Positions 24,727 through 32,351 of a DNA stretch of 55,526 bases are shown piece by piece. The DNA lies in the NCBI GenBank assembly GCA_036734385.1, contig DAIMYQ010000008.1:1-55526 (forward strand), given 5' to 3'. Position numbers and translations under genes: made by a program. Below the pieces are notes generated by a model. It ran no database searches, had not been told where the DNA came from, and saw only the letters and a program-made list of their open reading frames with translations. The first letter of the stretch is position 1, and each line of letters begins with the position of its first letter. This DNA is from JAAYPI01 sp036734385 (GTDB lineage: Bacteria; Bacteroidota; Bacteroidia; Bacteroidales; Paludibacteraceae).

Positions 24727-25547
24727 CATAAATGTATATCAATGCGTCCGAGGTTCAATCCATTTTTACCCATCTGAGAAATAACGACCTCCCGCCCCTC
24801 TTTATTCTTTATTTTTTTGTCAACAATCATCTGATGCGTGTGTCCTCCAATAATGATATCTATGTTAGTTGATTTTAATGCTACTATTGAATCACAAACC
24901 TTATTTGGTTCATCACTATATCGGTAACCCAAATGCGAAAGACAAACTACAACATCACATTTTTTTTCATTTTTCAAATAAGCAGCCAATTTGTCAGCAA
25001 TAGGAAGTGGATTTGAATAAATTACACCCTGCATTAAATCTTTATTTATCAATCCTTCCGGATTAACGCCTAAACCGAATACACCAAGTCTTATGCCATT
25101 ACGTTCTATAACAGTATAAGACTTCACAATTCTATTCGAATCAGATTTGGAAAAATCATAATTAGCAGATAAAACAGTACCTTTAAACTTACTTAATTGT
25201 TTTAATAAAGCATTGGTTCCATTATCAAACTCATGATTCCCTATGTTGATAGCGTCATACCCTAACCTATTCATTATTTCTGTCTCCACTTTACCCTTGA
25301 AAAAATTAAAATAGGCTGTTCCCTGATAAAAATCTCCCGCATCAAACAAAAAAACAGTAGGTTCTTCGTCTCTTATTTTTTGAATAGCAACACATCGCGA
25401 AGCAGCACCTCCAAGTCCCGATGTATCCGATTCAACAGCACTATGTACATCATTTGTATGTAAAATGACAATATGTCTATCCCTCTTTGTGCAAGAAATC
25501 AACAAAATACACAACACTAAAATCGAAATCAATTTATTTTTCTTCAT
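24726..25547 (-). CDS. 5'-nucleotidase catalytic subunit (metallophosphatase domain lipoprotein)
   Basis: 273 aa from the ATG at 25547. Lipoprotein signal (LVLCILLISCTK). It holds only the N-terminal calcineurin-like metallophosphatase domain of UshA-type enzymes: HTNDVHS, FDAGDFYQGT, INIGNHEFDNG, CLSHLGY and IGGHTHQ supply the di-metal site. The C-terminal substrate-binding domain is encoded separately by the preceding, overlapping gene. It probably removes the 5' phosphate from nucleotides outside the cytoplasm. Overlap of 14 nt with its partner suggests coupled translation. Confidence 0.9.
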   Translation of the reverse strand: MKKNKLISILVLCILLISCTKRDRHIVILHTNDVHSAVESDTSGLGGAASRCVAIQKIRDEEPTVFLFDAGDFYQGTAYFNFFKGKVETEIMNRLGYDAINIGNHEFDNGTNALLKQLSKFKGTVLSANYDFSKSDSNRIVKSYTVIERNGIRLGVFGLGVNPEGLINKDLMQGVIYSNPLPIADKLAAYLKNEKKCDVVVCLSHLGYRYSDEPNKVCDSIVALKSTNIDIIIGGHTHQMIVDKKIKNKEGREVVISQMGKNGLNLGRIDIHL

Positions 25548-26313
25548 ACATTCTTCCATCTAATGTAGCCGACACGGAGTCACCTTTTTGGGTAAGTTCT
25601 TCGATATGATTACTGATTACATCTCTTATTTTCAATGAAGTTTTCCTTTCATTAACATAATGAACAAGAGCCAACATATGGTCTTTTCCTGTCAATAAAT
25701 AATCACTTGTTGCTACCCTGTATATTTTATTCACATCCAACGGAGAATTATCCACTAAAATCTCTACGGCTTTCTTATTTCTCGTGCCAATTTTCATTCC
25801 TGCAAAACCTTCTCCTCCAACAGAAGCTATTTCCTGAGCCAATTGCATCACATATTTGCCTTCCAAGTCAACAATAGAAAAAGTATTTTCAAAAGGCATA
25901 ACGGCATAAATATTCCTCACCGTAATATTTCCTTTGCTAATATTACTCCTTAATCCGCCAAGATTAACAATTGCAATATCTGTTGGAACTATTTCATTAG
26001 CCTTTTCAAGCAGTAAATCAGCAACAAAATTCGACAACAAACTCTCAGGTCTTCCTGCATTCATATCTTCTTTCGAAAAGCCAACAACTTTATTCAAGCA
26101 ATTGTCCAAACTATCTTTGTAAGGAAGAAGAAACTGAATAATGGTATCACACGAATTGCAAGAATAAGTACTATCCAAAAGAATTGCTTCAGAGGATATT
26201 TGCTTTTGATTTTCTCCCTTTAGAAGAAAAAAAAACATAATTCCTAAAATACAACAAAGCAAAAATGCCACTCTTTTGTATAACAATGCATTGTTTATAG
26301 GTTTCCTTCTCAT
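25534..26313 (-). CDS. 5'-nucleotidase C-terminal (substrate-binding) domain protein, membrane-anchored
   Basis: 259 aa from the ATG at 26313. An N-terminal hydrophobic anchor (about 15-31, VAFLLCCILGIMFFFLL) is followed by a 5'-nucleotidase C-terminal domain: PESLLSNFVADLLLEKA, VNLGGLRSNISKGNITVRNIYAVMPFENT, GFAGMKIGTRN and YRVATSDYLLTGKD. In single-chain enzymes this domain follows the metallophosphatase domain and stacks the nucleobase. Here it is a separate gene placed upstream. I recall the two-gene arrangement from other Bacteroidota. It may not be catalytic alone. Confidence 0.87.
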   Translation of the reverse strand: MRRKPINNALLYKRVAFLLCCILGIMFFFLLKGENQKQISSEAILLDSTYSCNSCDTIIQFLLPYKDSLDNCLNKVVGFSKEDMNAGRPESLLSNFVADLLLEKANEIVPTDIAIVNLGGLRSNISKGNITVRNIYAVMPFENTFSIVDLEGKYVMQLAQEIASVGGEGFAGMKIGTRNKKAVEILVDNSPLDVNKIYRVATSDYLLTGKDHMLALVHYVNERKTSLKIRDVISNHIEELTQKGDSVSATLDGRMYEEK

Positions 26314-26486
26314 ACTTTTTAATTTACGAAATTGCAAAAATGAAATTTTGAACTACAAATACGTTTTTGCAAAATACAAAACAGCTTTACACTTCCATTC
26401 ATTGCTTTGCAGACCAGATTACTGCAAAGAAACAGTTTTCACCGCAAAAAAACAAAACAATGTTTGAAAAATACAACTGTATCTAT

Positions 26487-26516
26487 TTGCAAAACAAAAA
26501 AAAAGTAATACATTTG
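26487..26516 (+). promoter_or_regulatory. Full Bacteroidota promoter for rplS
   Basis: TTG at 26487-26489 (part of TTTG), 19-nt spacer, TACATTTG at 26509-26516. It leaves a leader of about 80 nt before rplS. Confidence 0.8.
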
Positions 26517-26527
26517 CAGTCGTTTTT

Positions 26528-26571
26528 GGCGTAATCTCTTACGAGAACATGGGAGTCTGTAATATTGCGTC
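26528..26571 (+). promoter_or_regulatory. Possible structured leader of rplS
   Basis: GGCGTAAT (26528-26535) can pair with ATTGCGTC (26564-26571) over 8 bp including two wobble pairs, enclosing CTC/GAG-type inner pairs. It lies wholly in the 5' untranslated leader, beginning about 5 nt after the expected transcription start. This is compatible with L19 autoregulation but rests on hand-drawn pairing. Confidence 0.35.
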
Positions 26572-26602
26572 GTAATGTTGAATCTAAAAAAAACAAATTA
26601 AA

Positions 26603-26953
26603 ATGGATTTAATCAAAGTTGCAGAAGCATCTTTCGCCACAGAGCAAAAAGAAATGCCAACATTCAAAAGTGGCGATACCATCACGGTTTCATACAAAAT
26701 CATTGAAGGTTCTAAAGAACGTGTACAGCAATACAGAGGTGTTGTTATCAAAATTGTGGGACACGGGGACAAAAAACGTTTTACAGTACGTAAAATTTCT
26801 GAAAATATTGGTGTAGAAAGGGTTTTCCCTATGGATTCTCCTTTTATCAGTAATGTAGAAGTAAATAAATACGGAAAAGTTCGTAGAGCCAAATTGTATT
26901 ACTTAAGAAATCTAACAGGTAAAAAAGCAAGAATCAAAGAAAGAAGAATCTGA
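26603..26953 (+). CDS. rplS: 50S ribosomal protein L19
   Basis: 116-aa ribosomal protein at the 30S-50S interface. Family signature GDTITVSYKIIEGSKERVQQYRGVVI, then RFTVRKISENIGVERVFPMDSPFI, VEVNKYGKVRRAKLYYLRNLTGKKARIKE. Normal length. It forms its own unit, with a consensus promoter, a long leader and a strong terminator. It is not linked to rpsP-rimM-trmD as in many other phyla. Confidence 0.98.
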   Translation: MDLIKVAEASFATEQKEMPTFKSGDTITVSYKIIEGSKERVQQYRGVVIKIVGHGDKKRFTVRKISENIGVERVFPMDSPFISNVEVNKYGKVRRAKLYYLRNLTGKKARIKERRI

Positions 26954-26974
26954 TTCTTTGAAAAGAGATATGAC

Positions 26975-27010
26975 AAGGTGGAGTGATGCAATTACTCCAC
27001 CTTTTTTTTG
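26975..27010 (+). terminator. Terminator of rplS
   Basis: AAGGTGGAGT pairs with ACTCCACCTT (10 bp) over a 9-nt loop, followed by a long T run. Confidence 0.9.
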
Positions 27011-27051
27011 TATCTTTACAGGCTTTAAAAAGTGAAAAAAATAAAATTATT

Positions 27052-27081
27052 TTGTTTTCCATTTATATTTCTATATTTTTG
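27052..27081 (+). promoter_or_regulatory. Full Bacteroidota promoter of the coiled-coil/zapA operon
   Basis: TTG at 27052-27054, 19-nt spacer, TATTTTTG at 27074-27081. It lies inside a longer upstream reading frame (27032), so translation starts at 27098. Confidence 0.78.
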
Positions 27082-27097
27082 TATAGATTTTACGAAA

Positions 27098-27391
27098 ATG
27101 ACCGAAGAGCACTTAAAGTTATTAGTTGAACTTGAAAATCGGATCAACAAGTTGATGGAGATGGTTGACTCAACAAATGCAAGGTTGCAACATGCAGAAG
27201 CCGACTATCAGACAAAAAACACAGAGCTTATGTACGCTCATCGGAAGATTTTAGAATTGCAAGAAAAGTACGACAATCTGAAAATAGCCAAGTCCATCTC
27301 TCTTTCAAAAGAGGAAATAAAAGAAGGCAAACAAAGATTGTCAAAAATGATGCGAGAAATAGACAATTGCGTATCGCTGCTTAACGAATAG
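27098..27391 (+). CDS. Small coiled-coil protein upstream of zapA
   Basis: 97 aa from the ATG at 27098; the longer frame from 27032 contains the promoter. Almost the whole chain is heptad-like: LVELENRINKLMEMVDSTNARLQHAE, then MYAHRKILELQEKYDNLKIAKS and LSKMMREIDNCVSLLNE. No signal peptide and no known domain. It is 2 nt upstream of zapA, certainly co-transcribed. Size, coiled coil and partner suggest a ZapB-like division factor, but there is no sequence evidence of homology to ZapB. Confidence 0.75.
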   Translation: MTEEHLKLLVELENRINKLMEMVDSTNARLQHAEADYQTKNTELMYAHRKILELQEKYDNLKIAKSISLSKEEIKEGKQRLSKMMREIDNCVSLLNE

Positions 27392-27393
27392 CT

Positions 27394-27720
27394 ATGGAAG
27401 ATGATTTTTTCACCATCAGAGTTAACATTCTCAATACTTCTTATCCTATCAATATAAAACGAGAAGAAGAAGAAATATATAGGAAAGCAGCCAAACAATT
27501 GAATAACAAAATTTTAGATTATCAAAAAAAATATTCGCAATCTCTCAAGGAGATTGATTTTTTGATAATGACTGCTTTTGAACTATCACTTGATTGTGTA
27601 AGATTGAGTGAGGAAAAAGAAAGGGAACCGTTTATATCGAAAATTCAAGATATAGATAAGAGGCTTACCGAATATTTGAATAAAGGCAATTTATCTGAAA
27701 AGACCGACTCGACTCAATAA
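27394..27720 (+). CDS. zapA: Cell division protein ZapA
   Basis: 108-aa FtsZ-ring-associated protein that bundles FtsZ filaments. An N-terminal globular head (FTIRVNILNTSYPINIKREEEEIYRKAAKQLNNKILDY) is followed by a coiled coil. DFLIMTAFELSLDCVRL matches the family's conserved 'ALNLA' helix. Second gene after a small coiled-coil protein, and followed by a structured hairpin and rny. Confidence 0.88.
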   Translation: MEDDFFTIRVNILNTSYPINIKREEEEIYRKAAKQLNNKILDYQKKYSQSLKEIDFLIMTAFELSLDCVRLSEEKEREPFISKIQDIDKRLTEYLNKGNLSEKTDSTQ

Positions 27721-27762
27721 TAAGAGGTAAAATTTTATATTTTATTTCTTATGTAACGTACC

Positions 27763-27820
27763 AACACTGCAATTCGCAAATTCAACCTATGGTTATTTTT
27801 GCCCTTGCAGTGTTTTTTTT
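27763..27820 (+). ncRNA. Rod-like hairpin between zapA and rny: terminator or small RNA end
   Basis: AACACTGCAA (27763-27772) pairs with TTGCAGTGTT (27805-27814); inside, GCAAA (27776-27780) with TTTGC (27798-27802); at the tip AACC/GGTT over TAT. Small symmetric internal loops separate the three stems, and eight T follow. It could be an ordinary terminator of the zapA operon. The long interrupted stem and the position after zapA, where 6S RNA lies in E. coli, leave open a small RNA. The 5' end is unknown. Confidence 0.45.
27794..27801 (+). promoter_or_regulatory. Possible -7 box (TATTTTTG) of rny
   Basis: TATTTTTG, 49 nt before the rny ATG, lying in the descending arm of the preceding hairpin. 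No -33 TTG at the usual spacing. Confidence 0.4.
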
Positions 27821-27849
27821 ATTATTAATTTACCAAATACAACCCCATT

Positions 27850-29379
27850 ATGATTATACTTTATATCATCGCTGCTTTCGTCGTAGGAGGCGTTGTCTCT
27901 TGGATACTTTTCCAGGTGATACAAAACGCTAGAGCAAAAAGCATTATCGAAGTTGCAAAAGTTGAAGCTGAAGCCCTTAAAAAAAGCAAGTTACTTGAAG
28001 TAAAAGAAAAATATATTCAATTAAAAGCTGAATATGAAAAACAGGTAACAGCACGTAATTCTAGAATTCAGTCAGTGGAAACAAAACTAAAACAAAAGGA
28101 ATTGTTTTTGCAAAATCAAGAAACTGAAATTGAAAAGAAAGAGGCTGAAATTATCAATTTAAAAGCAAATTATGACAATCAAATAAGTATTATAGAAAAG
28201 AAAGAACAGGAGCTTGACAGGATGTATCATGAAGAAGTGGAGAAACTGGAAGCAATTGCAGGTCTTTCTGCAGAAGAAGCCAAAGGAAACTTGATAGAAT
28301 CTCTGAAAGCAGAAGCTAATTCGGCTGCAATTTCGTATGTTAACGAAATAATGGACGAGGCTAAAATGACCGCAAATAAGGAAGCTAAAAAAATAGTAAT
28401 CAATTCAATACAACGTGTTGCCAGTGAAACTGCCATAGAAAATTCTGTCACTGTTTTCCATATTGAATCGGATGAGTTAAAAGGTAGAATTATTGGTAGA
28501 GAAGGTAGAAATATCAGAACATTGGAAGCTGCAACCGGAGTGGAAATCATCGTCGATGATACCCCTGAAGCAATAGTTCTTTCAGCTTTTGACCCTGTTC
28601 GCAGGGAAATTGCACGTCTTTCTTTACACCAGTTGGTAACGGACGGTCGTATCCACCCTGCTCGTATTGAGGAAGTTGTAGCAAAAGTCACTAAGCAAGT
28701 AGAAGAAGAAATCGTTGAAATTGGAAAGAGAACCACTATTGATATGGGGGTTCACGGATTACATCCCGAATTAGTTCGTTTAATTGGAAAAATGAAATAT
28801 CGTTCTTCTTACGGACAAAATTTATTGCAACATGCTCGTGAAACAGCTAATCTATGTGCTGTTATGGCATCTGAACTAGGGTTGAATCCGAAAAAAGCAA
28901 GAAGAGCCGGTTTATTGCACGATATAGGGAAAGTAGCCGATGAAGAACCTGAATTGCCACACGCATTATTAGGAATGAAACTTGCTGAAAAATACAAAGA
29001 AAAACCTGATATTTGCAACGCTATCGGAGCTCACCACGATGAAGTAGAAATGCAAACTTTATTAGCTCCTATCGTGCAAGCTTGTGATGCCATTTCAGGG
29101 GCTCGTCCGGGTGCACGTAGAGAAATTGTAGAAGCATACATTAAACGCTTGAATGACCTTGAAAATTTGGCTATGGCATACCCCGGCGTATTGAAAACTT
29201 ACGCCATACAGGCAGGTAGAGAGTTACGTGTAATAGTTGGAGCTGATAAAATAGATGATAAAGAAACGGAAAAACTTTCGAACGAAATTGCGAAAAAGAT
29301 CCAAGATGAGATGACTTATCCCGGACAGGTTAAAATTACCGTTATTCGTGAAATTCGCTCTGTTAGTTATGCTAAATAA
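27850..29379 (+). CDS. rny: Ribonuclease Y
   Basis: 509-aa membrane-anchored endoribonuclease that initiates mRNA decay. N-terminal membrane helix (about 3-20, ILYIIAAFVVGGVVSWILF), long coiled coil (about 25-200), KH domain beginning near Gly212 (GRIIGREGRNIRTLEAATGVEIIVDD) and HD domain with the metal-binding His357-Asp358 (GLLHDIGK). Normal architecture and length. The tmRNA gene begins only 14 nt after the stop. Confidence 0.97.
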   Translation: MIILYIIAAFVVGGVVSWILFQVIQNARAKSIIEVAKVEAEALKKSKLLEVKEKYIQLKAEYEKQVTARNSRIQSVETKLKQKELFLQNQETEIEKKEAEIINLKANYDNQISIIEKKEQELDRMYHEEVEKLEAIAGLSAEEAKGNLIESLKAEANSAAISYVNEIMDEAKMTANKEAKKIVINSIQRVASETAIENSVTVFHIESDELKGRIIGREGRNIRTLEAATGVEIIVDDTPEAIVLSAFDPVRREIARLSLHQLVTDGRIHPARIEEVVAKVTKQVEEEIVEIGKRTTIDMGVHGLHPELVRLIGKMKYRSSYGQNLLQHARETANLCAVMASELGLNPKKARRAGLLHDIGKVADEEPELPHALLGMKLAEKYKEKPDICNAIGAHHDEVEMQTLLAPIVQACDAISGARPGARREIVEAYIKRLNDLENLAMAYPGVLKTYAIQAGRELRVIVGADKIDDKETEKLSNEIAKKIQDEMTYPGQVKITVIREIRSVSYAK

Positions 29380-29393
29380 TTACAAATTGCATT

Positions 29394-29788
29394 GGGCTTG
29401 ACTGGATTTGACAGCGAGTAAAAGTAGTATGTAAGCATGCAGAGCCTTGATTGTTAGCTCTTTAATCTGAACTTTCAAAATTATAATTGGCGAAAATGAA
29501 TACGCTCTTGCAGCTTAATCGAATAATAGTAGATTAACTTTATTTCGGTACTAGGTATCGAAACAAGACATCTCTCAAATGCCGTTTCCCGGAGGCGGTT
29601 TGGTTAAGAGGTGCTAGTAAAATCAGGGATAGCATATACGAGCCTCGTAGTGTATGTGAAACTTTAGAGGATAAGGTTACAGTGGGTAGTTTCGGTCTTG
29701 CTGTAGCACGAAAATTAAAGCGAAAATAAGCATGTAGAAAGCGTATTGGTTTCCCGTTTGGACGAGGGTTCGAATCCCTCCAGGTCCA
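29394..29788 (+). ncRNA. ssrA: tmRNA
   Basis: Trans-translation RNA rescuing stalled ribosomes. The tRNA-like ends pair GGGCTTG (29394-29400) with CAGGTCC (29781-29787), followed by discriminator A. The T-arm is GGGTTCGAATCCC and the 5' signature GACTGGATTTGACAGCGAG. The tag reading frame starts at about 29489 and encodes GENEYALAA before TAA at 29516-29518. CCA is not encoded. It starts 14 nt after rny, so its promoter must lie in rny or it is processed from the rny transcript. Confidence 0.97.
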
Positions 29789-29789
29789 C

Positions 29790-29829
29790 AAAAAATGAGT
29801 GTGTAAGATATTTACACACTCATTTTTTT
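29790..29829. terminator. Terminator of tmRNA and of the convergent esterase gene
   Basis: AATGAGTGTGTAA pairs with TTACACACTCATT (13 bp) and is extended by A/T pairs, loop GATAT, T run on the plus strand and T run on the minus strand. Confidence 0.88.
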
Positions 29830-29846
29830 TATTAACCCACCCTATT

Positions 29847-31262
29847 TTATTCCTTTATAAACTTTATGATTTGATTACCAATATGAAAATAATAAAAACC
29901 TACATTTAGATTTGATACATCTATCGCATTACTTATAATGTTTTTTTTTATTATTTTTCCGCTGTTGTCATAAATACTAACATTTGTTTGGTCAAACTCT
30001 TCCTTTGTGTTTAGATATATTTCTCCTTTTGTTGGATTTGGATACAATTTTAGATCACTATCCTTTTCAATACTTGATACAGAACTAAGCGTGTTTGATA
30101 AAATAAACGTTGCCGGAATACTAAATCTGGCTTTCCAAGCATTTTCATTGTGGTCTGCACCCTCAAATATAAGACTCGAGTAGGCTGAGCTGCCATAACC
30201 TTTCTCATTCATTGTGTTATCAACAATTGCCTGATATGTTCCATAATATCCATCTAAACCAACACTGCCATGGTCAAAATATATTTTTCTATCTGTTGGT
30301 GAGGGCAAATTTTGAGATAAATAATCATTTATTGCAGCCGGAATTTGTGTGTTATCAGCAAAAGTTCCTATCCAATGGGTTGACAAACAAGCAACGCGTG
30401 AAAAAACATTTGGATATTCACAAAGAGCATATATAGAAATAAGTCCTCCCATACTTGAACCTGCCATAAAAGTTGATTGTTGCCCCGGATTCGTTGAATA
30501 ATTTTGATCTATATACGGTTTTAATTCATTGACAATAAATTTGAGATAGTCATCCGCCCTTGTTGTTCCATAAAAAAGTGCTCCTAATTGCGATTTTTGC
30601 GGTTCCGGTATTGATTCTATCACTTTTTCAGGGAAATATTCAGCATGTCTTTTATTTCCATTACTATGAATAGCGACCACAATTGTTTTATCTATTGTTC
30701 CACTTGCATAAAGAGAACCTAAAATGCCATCGACATTCCATTCTTGACCGTTCCACGTAGTTGAAGAATCAAACAGCATTTGCCCATCGTGCATATATAA
30801 AACATTATAACGCGAAGAAGCACTATAACCACTGGGTAACCAAACATCCACATACCTATCATCTACAATATCGGAGGTAAACCAGTGCCTCTCGATAGAG
30901 CCTGAAGAAACTGTTGGAACTATATTATTTGTAAAGTTCCAAACAATTGCCCAACGCACAACGACGTCACTCACACTATAAGTTCTGTTACTGACATTTC
31001 CACCTCCAGCACTCATTTCTGTAAAATTCCAAGCCGGTCCACTGCAATACTTATATTGTTGTGCAGTAGTTGCATATGGAATAGTAATGGTAAATACATT
31101 GGTACTTTGTTGAGTCATTTGCAATTGATTCCATCCGGTCATTTCACCGGCAATAAAACATGCATTTGTTCCATTTGGCACTGTTACGGTATAAGTTACT
31201 TGCCCCATAAGATTCGCAGAGCAAAACATGATAATTATTAAAAATAAGATGATCTTTTTCAT
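29847..31262 (-). CDS. T9SS-secreted esterase with N-terminal CBM-like domain
   Basis: 471 aa. Signal peptide (FLIIIMFCSANLMG). A CBM48/E-set-like beta domain (about 22-110) has FIAGEMTGWNQLQM and YKYCSGPAWNFTE. An esterase-D type alpha/beta hydrolase (about 125-390) has nucleophile Ser270 in GSSMGG and likely catalytic His371 (EGADHNENAW). A type A T9SS sorting domain (about 402-471) has LYPNPTKGEIYL, SIYDNSGKII and LNVGFYYFHI. Related enzymes hydrolyse carbohydrate or siderophore esters. It should be exported by the type IX system and anchored or released at the surface; that system's core genes are not in this window. Confidence 0.88.
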   Translation of the reverse strand: MKKIILFLIIIMFCSANLMGQVTYTVTVPNGTNACFIAGEMTGWNQLQMTQQSTNVFTITIPYATTAQQYKYCSGPAWNFTEMSAGGGNVSNRTYSVSDVVVRWAIVWNFTNNIVPTVSSGSIERHWFTSDIVDDRYVDVWLPSGYSASSRYNVLYMHDGQMLFDSSTTWNGQEWNVDGILGSLYASGTIDKTIVVAIHSNGNKRHAEYFPEKVIESIPEPQKSQLGALFYGTTRADDYLKFIVNELKPYIDQNYSTNPGQQSTFMAGSSMGGLISIYALCEYPNVFSRVACLSTHWIGTFADNTQIPAAINDYLSQNLPSPTDRKIYFDHGSVGLDGYYGTYQAIVDNTMNEKGYGSSAYSSLIFEGADHNENAWKARFSIPATFILSNTLSSVSSIEKDSDLKLYPNPTKGEIYLNTKEEFDQTNVSIYDNSGKIIKKNIISNAIDVSNLNVGFYYFHIGNQIIKFIKE

Positions 31263-31372
31263 AACTCATTCGTTTTAAGGTTAACAACCGACTTTTGACA
31301 AACCATAAAAACTTTATCAAGAAAAATTGGAGGTCTTTACAATCCACATAAAAAACCTTTCTGAAGATAATT

Positions 31373-32311
31373 TTATGGAATAATAAATTGTAAACTACAA
31401 GGAATGATATTTACACTTGCCGAAGAAGTATCGGGCAAAGATATGCCATCAATTTCTACAGAGAATAAATTAGAGGAAGTAATGGTACACTGTTTTGTTT
31501 TAATAATTCGTACTGATGTGTGTTGCTGCAATTTCCCCTTAAAAAGCAGATAAACACCACGTATCAATTTCGATAGAGAGAGACCTTCCACCATCATCAC
31601 ATCAAAAACGCCATCATTAGGTAGGGCATCAGGAGTTTGCTTTATTCCTCCTCCCGTATAACATCCATTTCCGAAAGACATGGTATACATTTTTTGGTTT
31701 ATTGTTTCTCCATTATCAAAAGTAACTTTGATTCGTTTGGCTCGATAATTAAAAAGAACCTTAAGAATGGACAATGTATAAACCCACGATTTTCCTCCAA
31801 ATATTGCCCGAAAAGAATTCGTATTTTTTACCACACAAGCGTCAAAACCAATACCAAGTGCATTAACGAAGTGTCTTGTGTCAACAAATCCTTGTTTCGT
31901 AATAATGGTTACTGTACCTACGTCAACCGACACTTTCTTTCCTTTTTTTAATATAGCAATAGATTCGTCTATATCATGACTGATTTTCCAGAACCGAGCC
32001 CAATCGTTACCCGTACCGCAAGGTATTAAAGAGAGAGTTATTTCTTTATAAATTTCGTTCGGTAACGAAAAAATCGCATGCACCACCTCACTCAGCGTTC
32101 CATCACCACCAACTATAATGAAATTCCGATAAGATCGACGAACAAAATCTTTGGCTAGTTGTACTGCATGAAAAGGAGCTTCAGTGAACACGGCATCAAA
32201 AAGAAAACCAGCCCTTGTCAGGGAATCACTAATATGCTCCCACTCAATAGAGGCTTGTTTATTACCCGCTTGCGGATTAATAATTACCGCCCATTTTTCT
32301 GTATTGGTCAT
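31373..32311 (-). CDS. Diacylglycerol/sphingosine kinase-family lipid kinase
   Basis: 312-aa DAGK catalytic-domain protein of the YegS/DgkB type, phosphorylating a lipid at the cytoplasmic membrane face. Motifs are WAVIINPQAGNKQA, the nucleotide-binding VGGDGTLSEVVHAI, IPCGTGNDWARF, GIGFDACVV and NGCYTGGGIKQTPDALPNDGVFDVMMVE. Lipid specificity is uncertain: diacylglycerol, ceramide/sphingosine or another acceptor. It lies 40 nt upstream of aroC's end on the same strand, so aroC and this gene could be co-transcribed. Confidence 0.88.
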   Translation of the reverse strand: MTNTEKWAVIINPQAGNKQASIEWEHISDSLTRAGFLFDAVFTEAPFHAVQLAKDFVRRSYRNFIIVGGDGTLSEVVHAIFSLPNEIYKEITLSLIPCGTGNDWARFWKISHDIDESIAILKKGKKVSVDVGTVTIITKQGFVDTRHFVNALGIGFDACVVKNTNSFRAIFGGKSWVYTLSILKVLFNYRAKRIKVTFDNGETINQKMYTMSFGNGCYTGGGIKQTPDALPNDGVFDVMMVEGLSLSKLIRGVYLLFKGKLQQHTSVRIIKTKQCTITSSNLFSVEIDGISLPDTSSASVNIIPCSLQFIIP

Positions 32312-32351
32312 TACTTAATTGGCAAAGGATTCTGCCTTTTAAAAAGAAAAA

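Noticed and set aside
29540..29791. 83-codon minus-strand ORF beginning MWTWRDSNPRPN
   Set aside because: It lies entirely antisense to the tmRNA. This 'WRDSNPRPN' pattern is a well-known artefact of translating the reverse complement of a tRNA-like T-arm.
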